Below, in pieces: positions 1 through 8,920 of a DNA stretch of 64,000 bases. The number at the start of each line of letters is the position of its first letter. Within the stretch, counting starts at the first letter, position 1. The stretch is from Chryseobacterium sp. LAM-KRS1. Lineage in GTDB: Bacteria; Bacteroidota; Bacteroidia; Flavobacteriales; Weeksellaceae. Location of the stretch: contig NZ_JAAOIZ010000001.1 in assembly GCF_013184525.1 (NCBI RefSeq), forward strand, positions 620,001 to 684,000. Reading direction: 5' to 3'. A program made the position numbers and the translations under genes. A model generated the notes under the pieces. The model was given only the letters and a program-made list of their open reading frames with translations, was not told the DNA's origin and made no database searches.

Positions 1-87
1 GGATTTGCAATGAAATCTTTGTTTCTGGTTGATCACCCCACTTTTTACAAGATGGGTGCTATTGCATTTAGGGCATTTATTTTCCAT
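1..87 (-). CDS. IS1-type transposase N-terminus (partial, runs off the left edge)
   Basis: Reading leftward from an ATG at 87, 29 residues are visible before the window ends, beginning MENKCPKCNSTHLVKSG. A CxxC zinc-ribbon half followed by a short basic stretch is typical of the small N-terminal zinc-binding domain of IS1/InsA-like and related transposases. The second CxxC would lie outside the window. The gene diverges from the arginine cluster. Whether the element is intact cannot be judged here. Another zinc-ribbon DNA-binding protein is possible, but the KCPKC..T..VKSG pattern fits transposases best. Confidence 0.6.
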   Translation of the reverse strand, partial: MENKCPKCNSTHLVKSGVINQKQRFHCKS

Positions 88-191
88 GTATAATATTTTA
101 GCAAATATATAATAATTTAGCAAAATTGTATATTTCAAATAAGATATATTATCTTGTAATAATCATTTAAACAAAAAAAATATCTTTTTAA

Positions 192-224
192 TTTGGTTAT
201 TAAAGTTATTATGCTTTAAATTTG
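192..224 (+). promoter_or_regulatory. Bacteroidota-type promoter of the arginine cluster
   Basis: TTTG at 192-195 and TAAATTTG at 217-224 match the Bacteroidota -33 (TTTG) and -7 (TAnnTTTG) elements, with a 21-base spacer. Transcription would begin near 230, about 15 bases before the GNAT start codon. No second promoter this good was seen inside the cluster. Confidence 0.6.
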
Positions 225-245
225 CCAAAAAATTCAGATAAATAA

Positions 246-935
246 ATGGAAATAGAAATTTCCTCATGCGAACATTTAATGTATGTGAGTGAAATACAGC
301 AGGAAATGTATGATTCTGCACAACGGAGAGGAACGGGGATCGCAAAACGTTCCATAGAATATTTAAGTAAGAAGATTTCAGAAGGCAATGCCGTTGTTGC
401 TACTGAAAACGGGGAATGGGTAGGTTTCTGCTATATAGAGACCTGGTCCCACGGTCAGTTTGTGGCCAATTCGGGGCTGATCGTTTCGCCAAAATACAGG
501 AACAGGGGTGTTGCGACCCTGATTAAAAATAAAGTATTCCAGTTATCAAGGGATAAATTTCCTGCGGCTAAGGTTTTTGGATTAACAACCGGGTTGGCTG
601 TCATGAAAATCAACAGCGATTTAGGTTATAAGCCCGTTATTTATTCTGAGCTTACTCAGGATGAGGAATTTTGGAATGGTTGTAAAAACTGTGTGAATTA
701 CGAAATTTTAATGAAAAAGGAAAGAAAGAACTGCTTATGTACAGCAATGCTTTTTATTCCTTCCAACAATGATATAAAGGAGGTGAAAAATAATGAACCT
801 CAAAATAAGGATAATGATGAAGTAAATCAGGATGGGCTTTTGTCTTCGGGGCAGATTACATCCGGTGGATTGCATTATACGAACAATAATACGAAAAAGA
901 AGATCGATGAAAAAGAAAGTAATCTTAGCGTTTAG
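246..935 (+). CDS. GNAT N-acyltransferase, first gene of the arginine cluster (candidate N-acylglutamate synthase)
   Basis: A 229-residue GNAT-family protein. The acyl-CoA loop is visible as YRNRGVATLIKNK near residues 94-106. Its place as first gene of a complete N-acyl arginine pathway, with no classical argA or argJ nearby, suggests it makes N-acetyl- or N-succinylglutamate; this is inference from context. The last 50 or so residues are a polar, Asn/Lys-rich tail whose codons overlap the first 29 bases of argG, implying translational coupling. A cysteine pair near residue 140 and CLC near 160 are conserved-looking but of unknown role. Confidence 0.75.
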   Translation: MEIEISSCEHLMYVSEIQQEMYDSAQRRGTGIAKRSIEYLSKKISEGNAVVATENGEWVGFCYIETWSHGQFVANSGLIVSPKYRNRGVATLIKNKVFQLSRDKFPAAKVFGLTTGLAVMKINSDLGYKPVIYSELTQDEEFWNGCKNCVNYEILMKKERKNCLCTAMLFIPSNNDIKEVKNNEPQNKDNDEVNQDGLLSSGQITSGGLHYTNNNTKKKIDEKESNLSV

Positions 936-2103
936 TGGTGGTTTGGATACCTCTTACTGTGCCAAATATCTTAGTGAAAGCCTGGGATATGAGGTGTATG
1001 CAGTAACTGTGAATACAGGAGGTTTTTCAAAAGAAGAAGAAAAAGAACTTGAAAACAGAGCCCTGAAATTAGGGGTAAAGGAATACAGGTGTATTGACGC
1101 TCAGGAAGATTACTATAATTCATGTGTGAAGTATCTGATCTTCGGAAATGTATTGAAAAATAATACTTATCCGCTTTCCGTAAGCGCTGAGCGTACCATT
1201 CAGGCTCAGGAAATTGCAAAATATGCACTGGAAAAAGGGGCGGATGCTATTGCTCATGGAAGCACAGGAGCGGGAAATGACCAGGTTCGTTTTGATCTGA
1301 TTTTCCAGGTAATGGCTCCCCATGTTGAGATTATCACGCCGATCCGTGATATGGCACTTTCGAGAGAAGAGGAGATTGAATTCCTGAAAAGTCACGGATA
1401 TGATATGGAGTTTCAAAAGGCTCAGTATTCTGTTAATAAGGGGTTGTGGGGGACTTCTGTGGGTGGAAAGGAGACGCTGACTTCCAGAAATAACCTTCCG
1501 GAAGAGGCCTTTCCGTCGCAGATCAAAGAAACCCAGTCATCTGAACTGGAAATCGAATTTAAAAACGGTGAAATTACAGCAGTAAATGGGGAGAACTTCA
1601 GCCATCCTGTGTATGCTATCCAGAAAATAGAACAATTGGCTTCTGCTTACGGTATCGGAAGGGATATTCACGTAGGGGATACTATTGTCGGAATTAAAGG
1701 AAGAGTAGGATTTGAGGCGGCTGCTGCATCTGTGATCATCAAGTCCCATCATTTATTGGAAAAACATACTTTATCGAAATACCAGCAAATGATGAAGTCG
1801 CAATTGTCCGACTGGTATGGGAACTGGCTGCATGAGGCATTGTTTTTAGATCCTGTGATGAGAAATATAGAATCTTTCCTTACTGACTCTCAGAAAATGG
1901 TAACAGGAAAAGTTTTCATCACTCTTTATCCTTACAGATTTGTTTTGAACGGCATTGAATCTGAACATGATCTGATGTCTGATCAATTTGGAAGTTACGG
2001 AGAGGCAAACAGAGCATGGAGCGGAGACGATGTAAAAGGGTACACAAAAATTGTAAGCAATTCCCTGAATATTTACCACCAGATTAACGGCGTGAAAATA
2101 TGA
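907..2103 (+). CDS. argG: Argininosuccinate synthase
   Basis: Joins citrulline and aspartate with ATP in the penultimate step of arginine synthesis. The ATP pyrophosphatase loop AFSGGLDTSY is at residues 8-17. An ATG at 832 is in frame, but the 25 extra residues it would add (rich in Arg, no family match) come from the GNAT gene read in another frame. The ATG at 907 puts MKKKVILAFSGG at the N-terminus as expected and gives 398 residues, the usual length. It overlaps the GNAT gene by 29 bases and argC by 4 (ATGA). Confidence 0.95.
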   Translation: MKKKVILAFSGGLDTSYCAKYLSESLGYEVYAVTVNTGGFSKEEEKELENRALKLGVKEYRCIDAQEDYYNSCVKYLIFGNVLKNNTYPLSVSAERTIQAQEIAKYALEKGADAIAHGSTGAGNDQVRFDLIFQVMAPHVEIITPIRDMALSREEEIEFLKSHGYDMEFQKAQYSVNKGLWGTSVGGKETLTSRNNLPEEAFPSQIKETQSSELEIEFKNGEITAVNGENFSHPVYAIQKIEQLASAYGIGRDIHVGDTIVGIKGRVGFEAAAASVIIKSHHLLEKHTLSKYQQMMKSQLSDWYGNWLHEALFLDPVMRNIESFLTDSQKMVTGKVFITLYPYRFVLNGIESEHDLMSDQFGSYGEANRAWSGDDVKGYTKIVSNSLNIYHQINGVKI

Positions 2104-3062
2104 AAACGGTAGGAATTGTAGGAGCTAACGGATATACCGGTAGTGAATTGGTGCGCCTGTTGGCTTTTCATCCCAATATTGAATTGAGTTTTTTATATAG
2201 TCGTTCTAATTCGGGTACAAAGATTTCTGATCTGTACCCGGATTTAGCGACGGTTTGTGAAATGGATTTAACGGACAATCCTTCGGCTGTAGATATTCTT
2301 TTTTTGTGTCTTCCTCATAAGGAAAGCCAGAATTGGCTGAATCAGAATGCTCTTACAGATGAGACGTTGGTGATTGACCTGGGAAATGATTTTCGTTTGG
2401 ATGGTGCTTTCGGAAATAGAAATTTTATCTACGGGCTTCCGGAAATCAATAAAAAAAATCTTTGGGGGGTAAAAAGTATTGCCAACCCGGGATGTTTTGC
2501 AACTGCTATCCAGCTGGCTCTACTGCCATTGGCTGAAAAAGGACTTTTGAGTGATGTGTATACAACAGGAATTACCGGATCGACAGGAGCCGGACAGTCT
2601 TTACAGGCAACCACTCATTTTACCTGGAGAAATGATAATATTTCTGCATATAAAACACTTAGCCATCAGCATGTAGATGAGATTTTGCAGCAAGTGAATT
2701 CTTTTAACAATAAAGACGTAAGCCTGAATTTTGTTCCCTGGAGGGGAGATTTTACAAGAGGGATTTTTACCAGCTCAACGGTTAAATCAGACCTGGAGCT
2801 TTCAGATATTGAGACATTGTACAGGAAGTTTTATGAAGATGCACCTTTTGTAAAGGTGAGTGAGAAAGCAATTGATCTCAAACAGGTTATCAATACCAAT
2901 CGCTGTGTGATTCATATTGAAAAGAATAATAATGTTGTTGTTATTCACTCAGCGATTGATAATTTGTTAAAAGGAGCTTCCGGACAGGCTGTTCAGAATA
3001 TGAATATTGCCATGGGATGGGAAGAAAACCTGGGATTGGATTTGAAACCAATAGGTTTTTAA
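2100..3062 (+). CDS. argC: N-acetyl-gamma-glutamyl-phosphate reductase
   Basis: NADPH-dependent reduction of N-acylglutamyl phosphate to the semialdehyde. The N-terminal Rossmann motif GANGYTGSEL is at residues 8-17 and the catalytic cysteine C132 lies in NPGCFAT. At 320 residues it has normal length. The ATG overlaps the argG stop by four bases, so the two are probably translationally coupled. In this pathway the acyl group may be succinyl instead of acetyl (see argF'). Confidence 0.95.
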   Translation: MKTVGIVGANGYTGSELVRLLAFHPNIELSFLYSRSNSGTKISDLYPDLATVCEMDLTDNPSAVDILFLCLPHKESQNWLNQNALTDETLVIDLGNDFRLDGAFGNRNFIYGLPEINKKNLWGVKSIANPGCFATAIQLALLPLAEKGLLSDVYTTGITGSTGAGQSLQATTHFTWRNDNISAYKTLSHQHVDEILQQVNSFNNKDVSLNFVPWRGDFTRGIFTSSTVKSDLELSDIETLYRKFYEDAPFVKVSEKAIDLKQVINTNRCVIHIEKNNNVVVIHSAIDNLLKGASGQAVQNMNIAMGWEENLGLDLKPIGF

Positions 3063-3155
3063 ATACATTCTTATAAAAGTAAAATGGGGAGGGTGGAATT
3101 GTAAAACAATAACCCGAAACCGGTAACTAAAAATTTTCAACTTCAATTAAAAAAA

Positions 3156-4295
3156 ATGAACTTATTTAACGTATATCCATTATTCAATATAAATCCTGTA
3201 AAAGCAAAGGGGTCATTTCTTTGGGATGATAAGGGAGAAAAGTACCTTGATTTTTATGGAGGCCATGCAGTGATCTCTATAGGTCATAATCATCCTTATT
3301 ATCAGGAGAAATTAAAGGATCAGTTAGAAAAAATTTCTTTTTACTCCAATTCAGTACAAAACGAATTGCAAACTGAACTGGCATCGAAACTTGGAGAGAT
3401 ATCAGGATACGAAGACTATGATCTTTTCCTGTGTAATTCCGGAGCTGAAGCCAATGAAAATGCGTTAAAACTTGCTTCTTTTCATAATGGAAAAAGTAAA
3501 GTGCTTTATTTTTCCGGTTCTTTTCATGGAAGAACCTCTGCGGCAGTTTCCGTAACGGATAATCCGAAAATTGTAGCACCTGTCAATTATTCCGAACGTT
3601 TCATAAAGTCGGAGTGGAATAATGTTGAGCAATTAGAGGAAGTTTTCAGAACTCAGGGAGATACAATTTCTTCGGTGATTATTGAAGGGATTCAGGGAGT
3701 GGGTGGAATTATGATTCCAACGCCGGAGTTTTTATCTAGAATTAAAGAGCTATGCGATCAATATAATGCTGTTTTGATCTTAGATGAGGTTCAGTCAGGA
3801 TATGGTAGAACGGGTTATTTCTTTGCTCACCAGGAGTTCGGTATCCAGCCTGATATAATTACAACCGCAAAAGGAATGGGAAATGGCTTTCCGATTGGTG
3901 GAGTCCTGATCCATCCTAAATTTGAAGCAAGCCATGGTTTGCTGGGAACTACTTTTGGAGGTAATCACCTGGCATGTGCTGCAGCGATTGCTGTGTTAGA
4001 TGTTATCAGGGATGAAAGCCTTATTGATAATGCTGAGCATATGGGAAGCTATATCGAAAAAGAAATTGAAGATTTACCACATATCATCTCTATACGAAGG
4101 AAAGGTCTGATGATCGGGATAGAGCTGGACAGGGATTGTGCAGAGGTAAGGAAAAGCCTGCTTTACGATCATCATATTTTTACCGGAAATTCTAATGATA
4201 AAACGGTGCTGAGGATCCTTCCTGCACTCAATATTAGGAAAGAGGAAACAAATCTTTTCATTGATGCATTGAGGGAAGTACTGACGAAATTGTAA
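3156..4295 (+). CDS. argD: N-acylornithine aminotransferase (class III PLP enzyme)
   Basis: Converts N-acylglutamate semialdehyde to N-acylornithine using glutamate. Class III aminotransferase: NSGAEANENALK near residues 94-105, LILDEVQSGYGRTG near 207-220, and the PLP lysine K239 in TTAKGMGNGFPIGG. At 379 residues it is slightly shorter than E. coli ArgD, as is common in Bacteroidota. A 93-base spacer containing short repeats separates it from argC; no terminator is visible there, so it is probably cotranscribed. Confidence 0.93.
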   Translation: MNLFNVYPLFNINPVKAKGSFLWDDKGEKYLDFYGGHAVISIGHNHPYYQEKLKDQLEKISFYSNSVQNELQTELASKLGEISGYEDYDLFLCNSGAEANENALKLASFHNGKSKVLYFSGSFHGRTSAAVSVTDNPKIVAPVNYSERFIKSEWNNVEQLEEVFRTQGDTISSVIIEGIQGVGGIMIPTPEFLSRIKELCDQYNAVLILDEVQSGYGRTGYFFAHQEFGIQPDIITTAKGMGNGFPIGGVLIHPKFEASHGLLGTTFGGNHLACAAAIAVLDVIRDESLIDNAEHMGSYIEKEIEDLPHIISIRRKGLMIGIELDRDCAEVRKSLLYDHHIFTGNSNDKTVLRILPALNIRKEETNLFIDALREVLTKL

Positions 4296-4456
4296 GAGTG
4301 AAAATTGCGGAATTGCAAAAACGAAAATGATAGATTGTTAAGCGTAAAATTGCAGGATCGTAAAAGGGTAAAACTATAGGATAGTCATAAGACGTCTCTA
4401 ATGGTTTTAAAAATATAGAAATAAGAGTCTGTTGACCATTAAATAAAATTTATACA

Positions 4457-5419
4457 ATGAAAAACTTTACTGCTGTAAGCGATATTGAAAACTTACAGGA
4501 AATTATAAAAAAAGCCTTATATATAAAAGAAAATCCCCATTCTGAAACCGAAAAAGGAAAGGGAAAAACCATTGGATTGGTATTTCTTAACTCAAGTCTG
4601 AGAACCCGTTTAAGCAGCCAGATCGCTGCACAGAACCTGGGACTTAATATCTTAACATTAAATGCTGCACAAGAAGCCTGGAATCTTGAATTTGCTGACG
4701 GAGCTGTAATGAACGGAGATACTGTAGAACATATTAAAGATGCGATAGAAGTATTGAATCAATACTGCGATATCATTGCGGTTCGTTGCTTTGCGGGAAT
4801 GAAAAGTAAAGAAGATGATGTTAATGAAAGTATTCTAAGCCAGTTTCAGCAACACGCGAAGGTTCCTGTAATTTCTTTGGAGTCGGCAACACGTCATCCT
4901 CTGCAGAGTTTAGCGGATTGTATAACCATTAGCGAAAACTGGAAAGAAGAGCGTAAGCCTAAAGTAGTCCTTACTTGGGCTCCTCATATCAAGCCGATCG
5001 CTCAGGCAGTTGCGAATTCCTTTACGGAATGGATGCAGGAAATGGATGTGGATTTTGTTATCACAAATCCTGAAGGATATGATTTGGATCCAAACTTCAC
5101 AAAACAGACGAAAATCATTCATAACCAGGATGAAGCTTTAAAAAATGCGGATTTTATCTATGTTAAAAACTGGTCATCTTTTGATGAATATGCTGCGATG
5201 CCTGAAGTGAAGGAAAACTGGATGTTGACAGCTGAGAAGTTGGCGCAAACCAATAACGGAAAAGTAATGCATTGTCTTCCGGTTCGCCGGAATGTAGAAT
5301 TGAGTGACGAAGTGATGGATGGTGAAAATTCTATTATTTACCAACAGGCTAAAAACCGGATTTTTTCTGCTCAGGCAGTGTTCAGTGAAATCCTGGATGA
5401 AATTAACCAAAGTAAATAA
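4457..5419 (+). CDS. argF': N-acylornithine carbamoyltransferase (SOTCase/AOTCase type, Val at the specificity position)
   Basis: Transfers carbamoyl phosphate to N-succinyl- or N-acetylornithine, giving N-acylcitrulline. The carbamoyl-phosphate loop SSLRTRLS (46-53), ATRHPLQSLAD and MHCLPVRRN are present. As I remember the families, the discriminating residue in the GD-x-x-EH segment is Glu92 in Xanthomonas AOTCase and Pro90 in Bacteroides fragilis SOTCase. Here the segment is GDTVEH, with Val at position 90. Loss of the glutamate favours N-succinylornithine. At 320 residues the length is normal. argB follows after a 9-base gap. Confidence 0.93.
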   Translation: MKNFTAVSDIENLQEIIKKALYIKENPHSETEKGKGKTIGLVFLNSSLRTRLSSQIAAQNLGLNILTLNAAQEAWNLEFADGAVMNGDTVEHIKDAIEVLNQYCDIIAVRCFAGMKSKEDDVNESILSQFQQHAKVPVISLESATRHPLQSLADCITISENWKEERKPKVVLTWAPHIKPIAQAVANSFTEWMQEMDVDFVITNPEGYDLDPNFTKQTKIIHNQDEALKNADFIYVKNWSSFDEYAAMPEVKENWMLTAEKLAQTNNGKVMHCLPVRRNVELSDEVMDGENSIIYQQAKNRIFSAQAVFSEILDEINQSK

Positions 5420-5428
5420 CAGGAGATT

Positions 5429-6220
5429 ATGGACAAGCTTTTTGTTGTAAAAATAGGAGGTGCCTTAATTGATGACGAAGAGTTATTGGATCAGTTTTTA
5501 GAGCAGTTTTCTCAAATCAAAGAAAAGAAGATTCTTGTTCATGGTGGCGGAAAGCTTGCTACTGACCTGGCTGATAAATTGGGAGTTGAGCAGAAGCTCG
5601 TCAACGGGCGCAGAATTACTGATAAGGAGACTCTGGATATTGTGGCAATGGTGTATGCAGGTGGAATTAATAAAAACATTGTCGCAAAACTTCAGCAGAA
5701 AAAATGTAAAGCAATAGGGTTTTCAGGAGCTGATGCCAATTTGATTAAAGCTAAGAAAAGAGAACATGCAGAAATTGATTTTGGATTTGTAGGAGACATT
5801 GAGAAGAAAAGCGTCAATAATAAATTGATATCCAAATTAATTAAGCTTGAGCTTGTTCCTGTATTTTCGGCTATTACGCATGATAAAAAAGGAAATCTTT
5901 TCAATACCAATGCAGATACAATAGCTTCGGTGATTGCACAGGCCTTATCGAAGAAATACGATGTGGAATTGCTCTATTGTTTTGATAAAGAAGGAGTATT
6001 GGAAAATGTGGATGATCCTGATTCTGTAATTAAAAGCGTATCGTCCGAAGATTTTTCAACCCTGAAAGAAGAAGGAAAACTGCATAAAGGCATATTGCCA
6101 AAACTTGAAAACGCACTGGGTGCGATTAAAAACAATGTAAATAAGGTATTCTTAATAAAAGAAACTCAATTAAAAAACCATATAGAAAACCATCATGGAG
6201 GCACTGAAATCTGTTTATAG
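5429..6220 (+). CDS. argB: N-acetylglutamate kinase
   Basis: Phosphorylates N-acylglutamate, the second pathway step. Amino-acid-kinase fold: KIGGALIDD near residues 8-16, the glycine-rich loop VHGGGKLATDL near 38-48, and a C-terminal KLENALGAIKNNV segment. At 263 residues it is close to the short, arginine-insensitive form; the N-terminal helix associated with arginine inhibition in hexameric enzymes is absent. It overlaps argE by 26 bases, so the two are probably coupled. Confidence 0.93.
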   Translation: MDKLFVVKIGGALIDDEELLDQFLEQFSQIKEKKILVHGGGKLATDLADKLGVEQKLVNGRRITDKETLDIVAMVYAGGINKNIVAKLQQKKCKAIGFSGADANLIKAKKREHAEIDFGFVGDIEKKSVNNKLISKLIKLELVPVFSAITHDKKGNLFNTNADTIASVIAQALSKKYDVELLYCFDKEGVLENVDDPDSVIKSVSSEDFSTLKEEGKLHKGILPKLENALGAIKNNVNKVFLIKETQLKNHIENHHGGTEICL

Positions 6221-7277
6221 TCAAGAAGAATTGTTCGATAATGCGACTGAACTGCTGAAAAAACTGATTGAAATTCCTTCATTCAGCAAGGATGAGTACA
6301 ATACATCTGTAGCTATTGAAAACTTTTTTCAGAAGCATCTGATCCCGGTAAAACGTTTTAAAAATAACATCTGGGCTGTCAATAAATATTTTGACGCATC
6401 CAAACCTTCTGTGTTATTGAACACCCATCATGATACGGTGAAACCTAATAAAGCGTATACACTGGATCCATTTACGGCGATTGAAAAAGATGGAAAACTG
6501 TATGGTTTGGGAAGCAATGACGCAGGAGCATCCTTGGTTTCTTTAGCACAAACCTTTTTACATTTTTATAATAGAGACGATTTAAAATATAATTTAATTA
6601 TTGCCCTGACGGCAGAGGAGGAAATTTCAGGATTTGATGGAATTGAAGCTCTTTTTCCACAATTACCTAATGTGGAGCTGGCTATTGTTGGAGAACCCAC
6701 ACAGATGAATCTGGCGATAGCAGAAAAAGGACTTCTGGTCATTGACGGTGAAATGAAAGGAACTGCTTCCCATGCTGCCCATCCCAATGATGATAATGCC
6801 ATTGTAAAATGTATGGAGGATCTGCAGCATATCACCCATTTTAAATTCCCAAAGGTATCTGATTATCTCGGAGAGGTTAAAATTACCCTATCCGGTATCC
6901 ATGCAGGAGTTCAGCACAATGTAGTTCCCGAATCCTGCCAGTTTACATTGGATGTGAGGGTGACGGATGAGTATACGAATGAAGAGGCTTTTGATATCAT
7001 TCAGTCCCAAATGAAATCCAACCTTACGGCAAGGTCTTTCAGGCTGAATTCTTCAAAAATAGAACCTGACCATCCTTTTGTACAGGCAGGACTGGCTATT
7101 GGAAGGTCGACTTACGGTTCCCCGACATCTTCGGATCAGGCAATTATCCCATGTACTTCTGTTAAGATCGGTCCCGGAGACAGTAGGCGCTCTCATACGG
7201 CTGATGAATTTATAGAACTCCATGAGATAAAAGAAGGGATTGATATTTATATCCGGATTTTAGAAAGGGTTTTGTAA
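6195..7277 (+). CDS. argE: M20 metallopeptidase: N-acylcitrulline/N-acylornithine deacylase
   Basis: Removes the acyl group. Because ArgF' acts before deacylation, the substrate here is probably N-succinyl- or N-acetylcitrulline, not acylornithine. M20 di-zinc ligands are visible: NTHHDT (about 76-81), GSNDAGAS (107-114; Asp109), the catalytic pair in TAEEEISG (140-146) and GEPT further on. At 360 residues it has normal length. The start at 6195 overlaps argB by 26 bases; no later Met gives a complete N-terminus. Confidence 0.9.
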   Translation: MEALKSVYSQEELFDNATELLKKLIEIPSFSKDEYNTSVAIENFFQKHLIPVKRFKNNIWAVNKYFDASKPSVLLNTHHDTVKPNKAYTLDPFTAIEKDGKLYGLGSNDAGASLVSLAQTFLHFYNRDDLKYNLIIALTAEEEISGFDGIEALFPQLPNVELAIVGEPTQMNLAIAEKGLLVIDGEMKGTASHAAHPNDDNAIVKCMEDLQHITHFKFPKVSDYLGEVKITLSGIHAGVQHNVVPESCQFTLDVRVTDEYTNEEAFDIIQSQMKSNLTARSFRLNSSKIEPDHPFVQAGLAIGRSTYGSPTSSDQAIIPCTSVKIGPGDSRRSHTADEFIELHEIKEGIDIYIRILERVL

Positions 7278-7278
7278 A

Positions 7279-7333
7279 AGACAGCAGGTATCAGAATTAT
7301 TTGAAAGCATTAAATATCTGACATCTGAAATCT
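7279..7333. repeat. Gene-free inverted pair of heptad arrays in the argE-argH spacer
   Basis: Immediately after the argE stop come three left-type heptads, AGACAGC AGGTATC AGAATTA (7279-7299), a 13-base gap, then three right-type heptads AATATCT GACATCT GAAATCT (7313-7333). The right type is roughly the reverse complement of the left. The same families bracket the four-helix-bundle gene in carAB. After the right array comes AAAGAAAATG, also present after the carB-side array. Degenerate, so the boundaries are approximate. Confidence 0.5.
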
Positions 7334-7350
7334 AAAGAAAATGTTTTGAC

Positions 7351-7477
7351 ACCCAGCATGATCATAATGAAGAGTATCGTTTTTAATAAGATTTATGCAA
7401 AATGACAATTAAAAATAAAAGACTTTGTTGAATGTGGAAGATGTTCAGTTCAGGAAGACGGAAAGAGCATGCTGGGT
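7351..7477. repeat. 127-bp segment with perfect 10-bp terminal inverted repeats
   Basis: ACCCAGCATG at 7351-7360 and CATGCTGGGT at 7468-7477 are exact reverse complements bounding 127 non-coding bases between argE and argH. This could be a small non-autonomous element (MITE-like) or a long-range hairpin in the arg mRNA. No clear target-site duplication flanks it (left ...TTGAC, right AAAAAAA...). Confidence 0.5.
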
Positions 7478-7523
7478 AAAAAAACAACCTAAAATCAATT
7501 AATAATATTTTAAACAAACAATT

Positions 7524-8828
7524 ATGAAAAAGATATGGCAGAAAGATGATCTTGCCACCAATATATTAGTCAATAAGTTTACTGTCGGTAAAGACCTTGA
7601 TTTTGATGAACGTCTGGCGAAATATGATGTTAAAGGTTCTTTGGCGCATTGTAAGATGCTTGCAGAGGTTGGAATTATTTCCCATGAAGAAGCTGAACAG
7701 ATGACCTCTGTTCTGTCGATGATATTAAAAGATATAGAAAACGGAGATTTCGAAATCGATACCCAGGCAGAAGATATCCACTCACAGGTTGAAGCCATCC
7801 TGATTGAAAAATTAGGAGATACCGGTAAAAAAATTCATACGGCAAGATCCCGTAATGATCAGGTTTTACTGGATATAAAACTATACCTTTTGGATGAGAT
7901 CCGTGAAATAGCAGGTCTTACGGATGGGTTTTTCCAATTGCTTATCCAGCTGGCAGACCAGCATAAAAATGTATTGCTTCCCGGGTATACCCATTTACAG
8001 ATTGCAATGCCATCTTCCTTCGGACTATGGTTCGGAGCCTATGCAGAAGCTTTGTTGGACGACCTTGAAATGTTATTTTCAGTAAAAAACATCATTAATA
8101 AAAATCCGTTAGGGTCTGCTGCGGGTTATGGTTCCTCTTTTCCTATAGATCGTGAAAGTACCACCTATAATCTGGGTTTCCAGACAATGAATTACAATGC
8201 AGTATATGCACAGATGACCCGTGGTAAATCTGAAAAAATGCTTGCAATGGCAATGGCAACAATGGCTGGGACCCTTGGGAAATTTGCGTATGATGTATGT
8301 TTGTATTTAAGTCAGAATTTTGATTTCATAAGCTTTCCTAAAGAATTTACTACCGGAAGCAGTATTATGCCTCATAAAAAGAATCCTGATATTTTCGAAC
8401 TGGTACGGGCACGATGCAACAGAATTCAATCGCTACCCAATGAGCTTATCTTATTAACGAATAATCTTCCGTCGGGATATCACAGAGATGTGCAGCTCAC
8501 AAAAGAAATCTTATTTCCTGCGATTGACTCTTTGAAGGAATGTCTTGAAATCCTGAACTACACTTTACCACATATTAAAGTAAAGGATGGTATTCTTGAA
8601 GACGAGAAGTATAAATATCTGTTCAGTGTAGAGAAGATCAATGAAGAGGTTAAAAAAGGAAGTTCTTTCCGTGATGCATATATAAAGGTAGGACAGGAAA
8701 TTGAGAATAATGAGTTTGATTATGAAATTACAGACCTCCATCATTCTCACCAGGGAAGTATCGGAAACCTTTGTCTGGATAAAGTAAGCTACCAGTTCAA
8801 TAAATTAAAGAATAAGATAGTAGGGTAA
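7524..8828 (+). CDS. argH: Argininosuccinate lyase
   Basis: Splits argininosuccinate to arginine and fumarate, the last step. Fumarase/aspartase superfamily: the signature GSSIMPHKKNPD is near residues 277-288, plus TARSRNDQV near 106-114 and GYTHLQIAMP near 154-163. At 434 residues it is slightly short of the usual 450-460 but complete. It lies 246 bases after argE, in a spacer full of repeats, and converges on the Lrp gene. Confidence 0.94.
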   Translation: MKKIWQKDDLATNILVNKFTVGKDLDFDERLAKYDVKGSLAHCKMLAEVGIISHEEAEQMTSVLSMILKDIENGDFEIDTQAEDIHSQVEAILIEKLGDTGKKIHTARSRNDQVLLDIKLYLLDEIREIAGLTDGFFQLLIQLADQHKNVLLPGYTHLQIAMPSSFGLWFGAYAEALLDDLEMLFSVKNIINKNPLGSAAGYGSSFPIDRESTTYNLGFQTMNYNAVYAQMTRGKSEKMLAMAMATMAGTLGKFAYDVCLYLSQNFDFISFPKEFTTGSSIMPHKKNPDIFELVRARCNRIQSLPNELILLTNNLPSGYHRDVQLTKEILFPAIDSLKECLEILNYTLPHIKVKDGILEDEKYKYLFSVEKINEEVKKGSSFRDAYIKVGQEIENNEFDYEITDLHHSHQGSIGNLCLDKVSYQFNKLKNKIVG

Positions 8829-8920
8829 ATCAGTACATTGGATTTCCAATCCGGCAAAAAGGTAGAATAGCTGAATTGTCCAATCGTATAATGGCCATTA
8901 TTCCTTTCTGCTAAAAGAAA

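Noticed and set aside
832..906. Longer argG start at 832
   Set aside because: The extra 25 residues come from the GNAT gene read in another frame; the ATG at 907 gives the conserved N-terminus and normal length.
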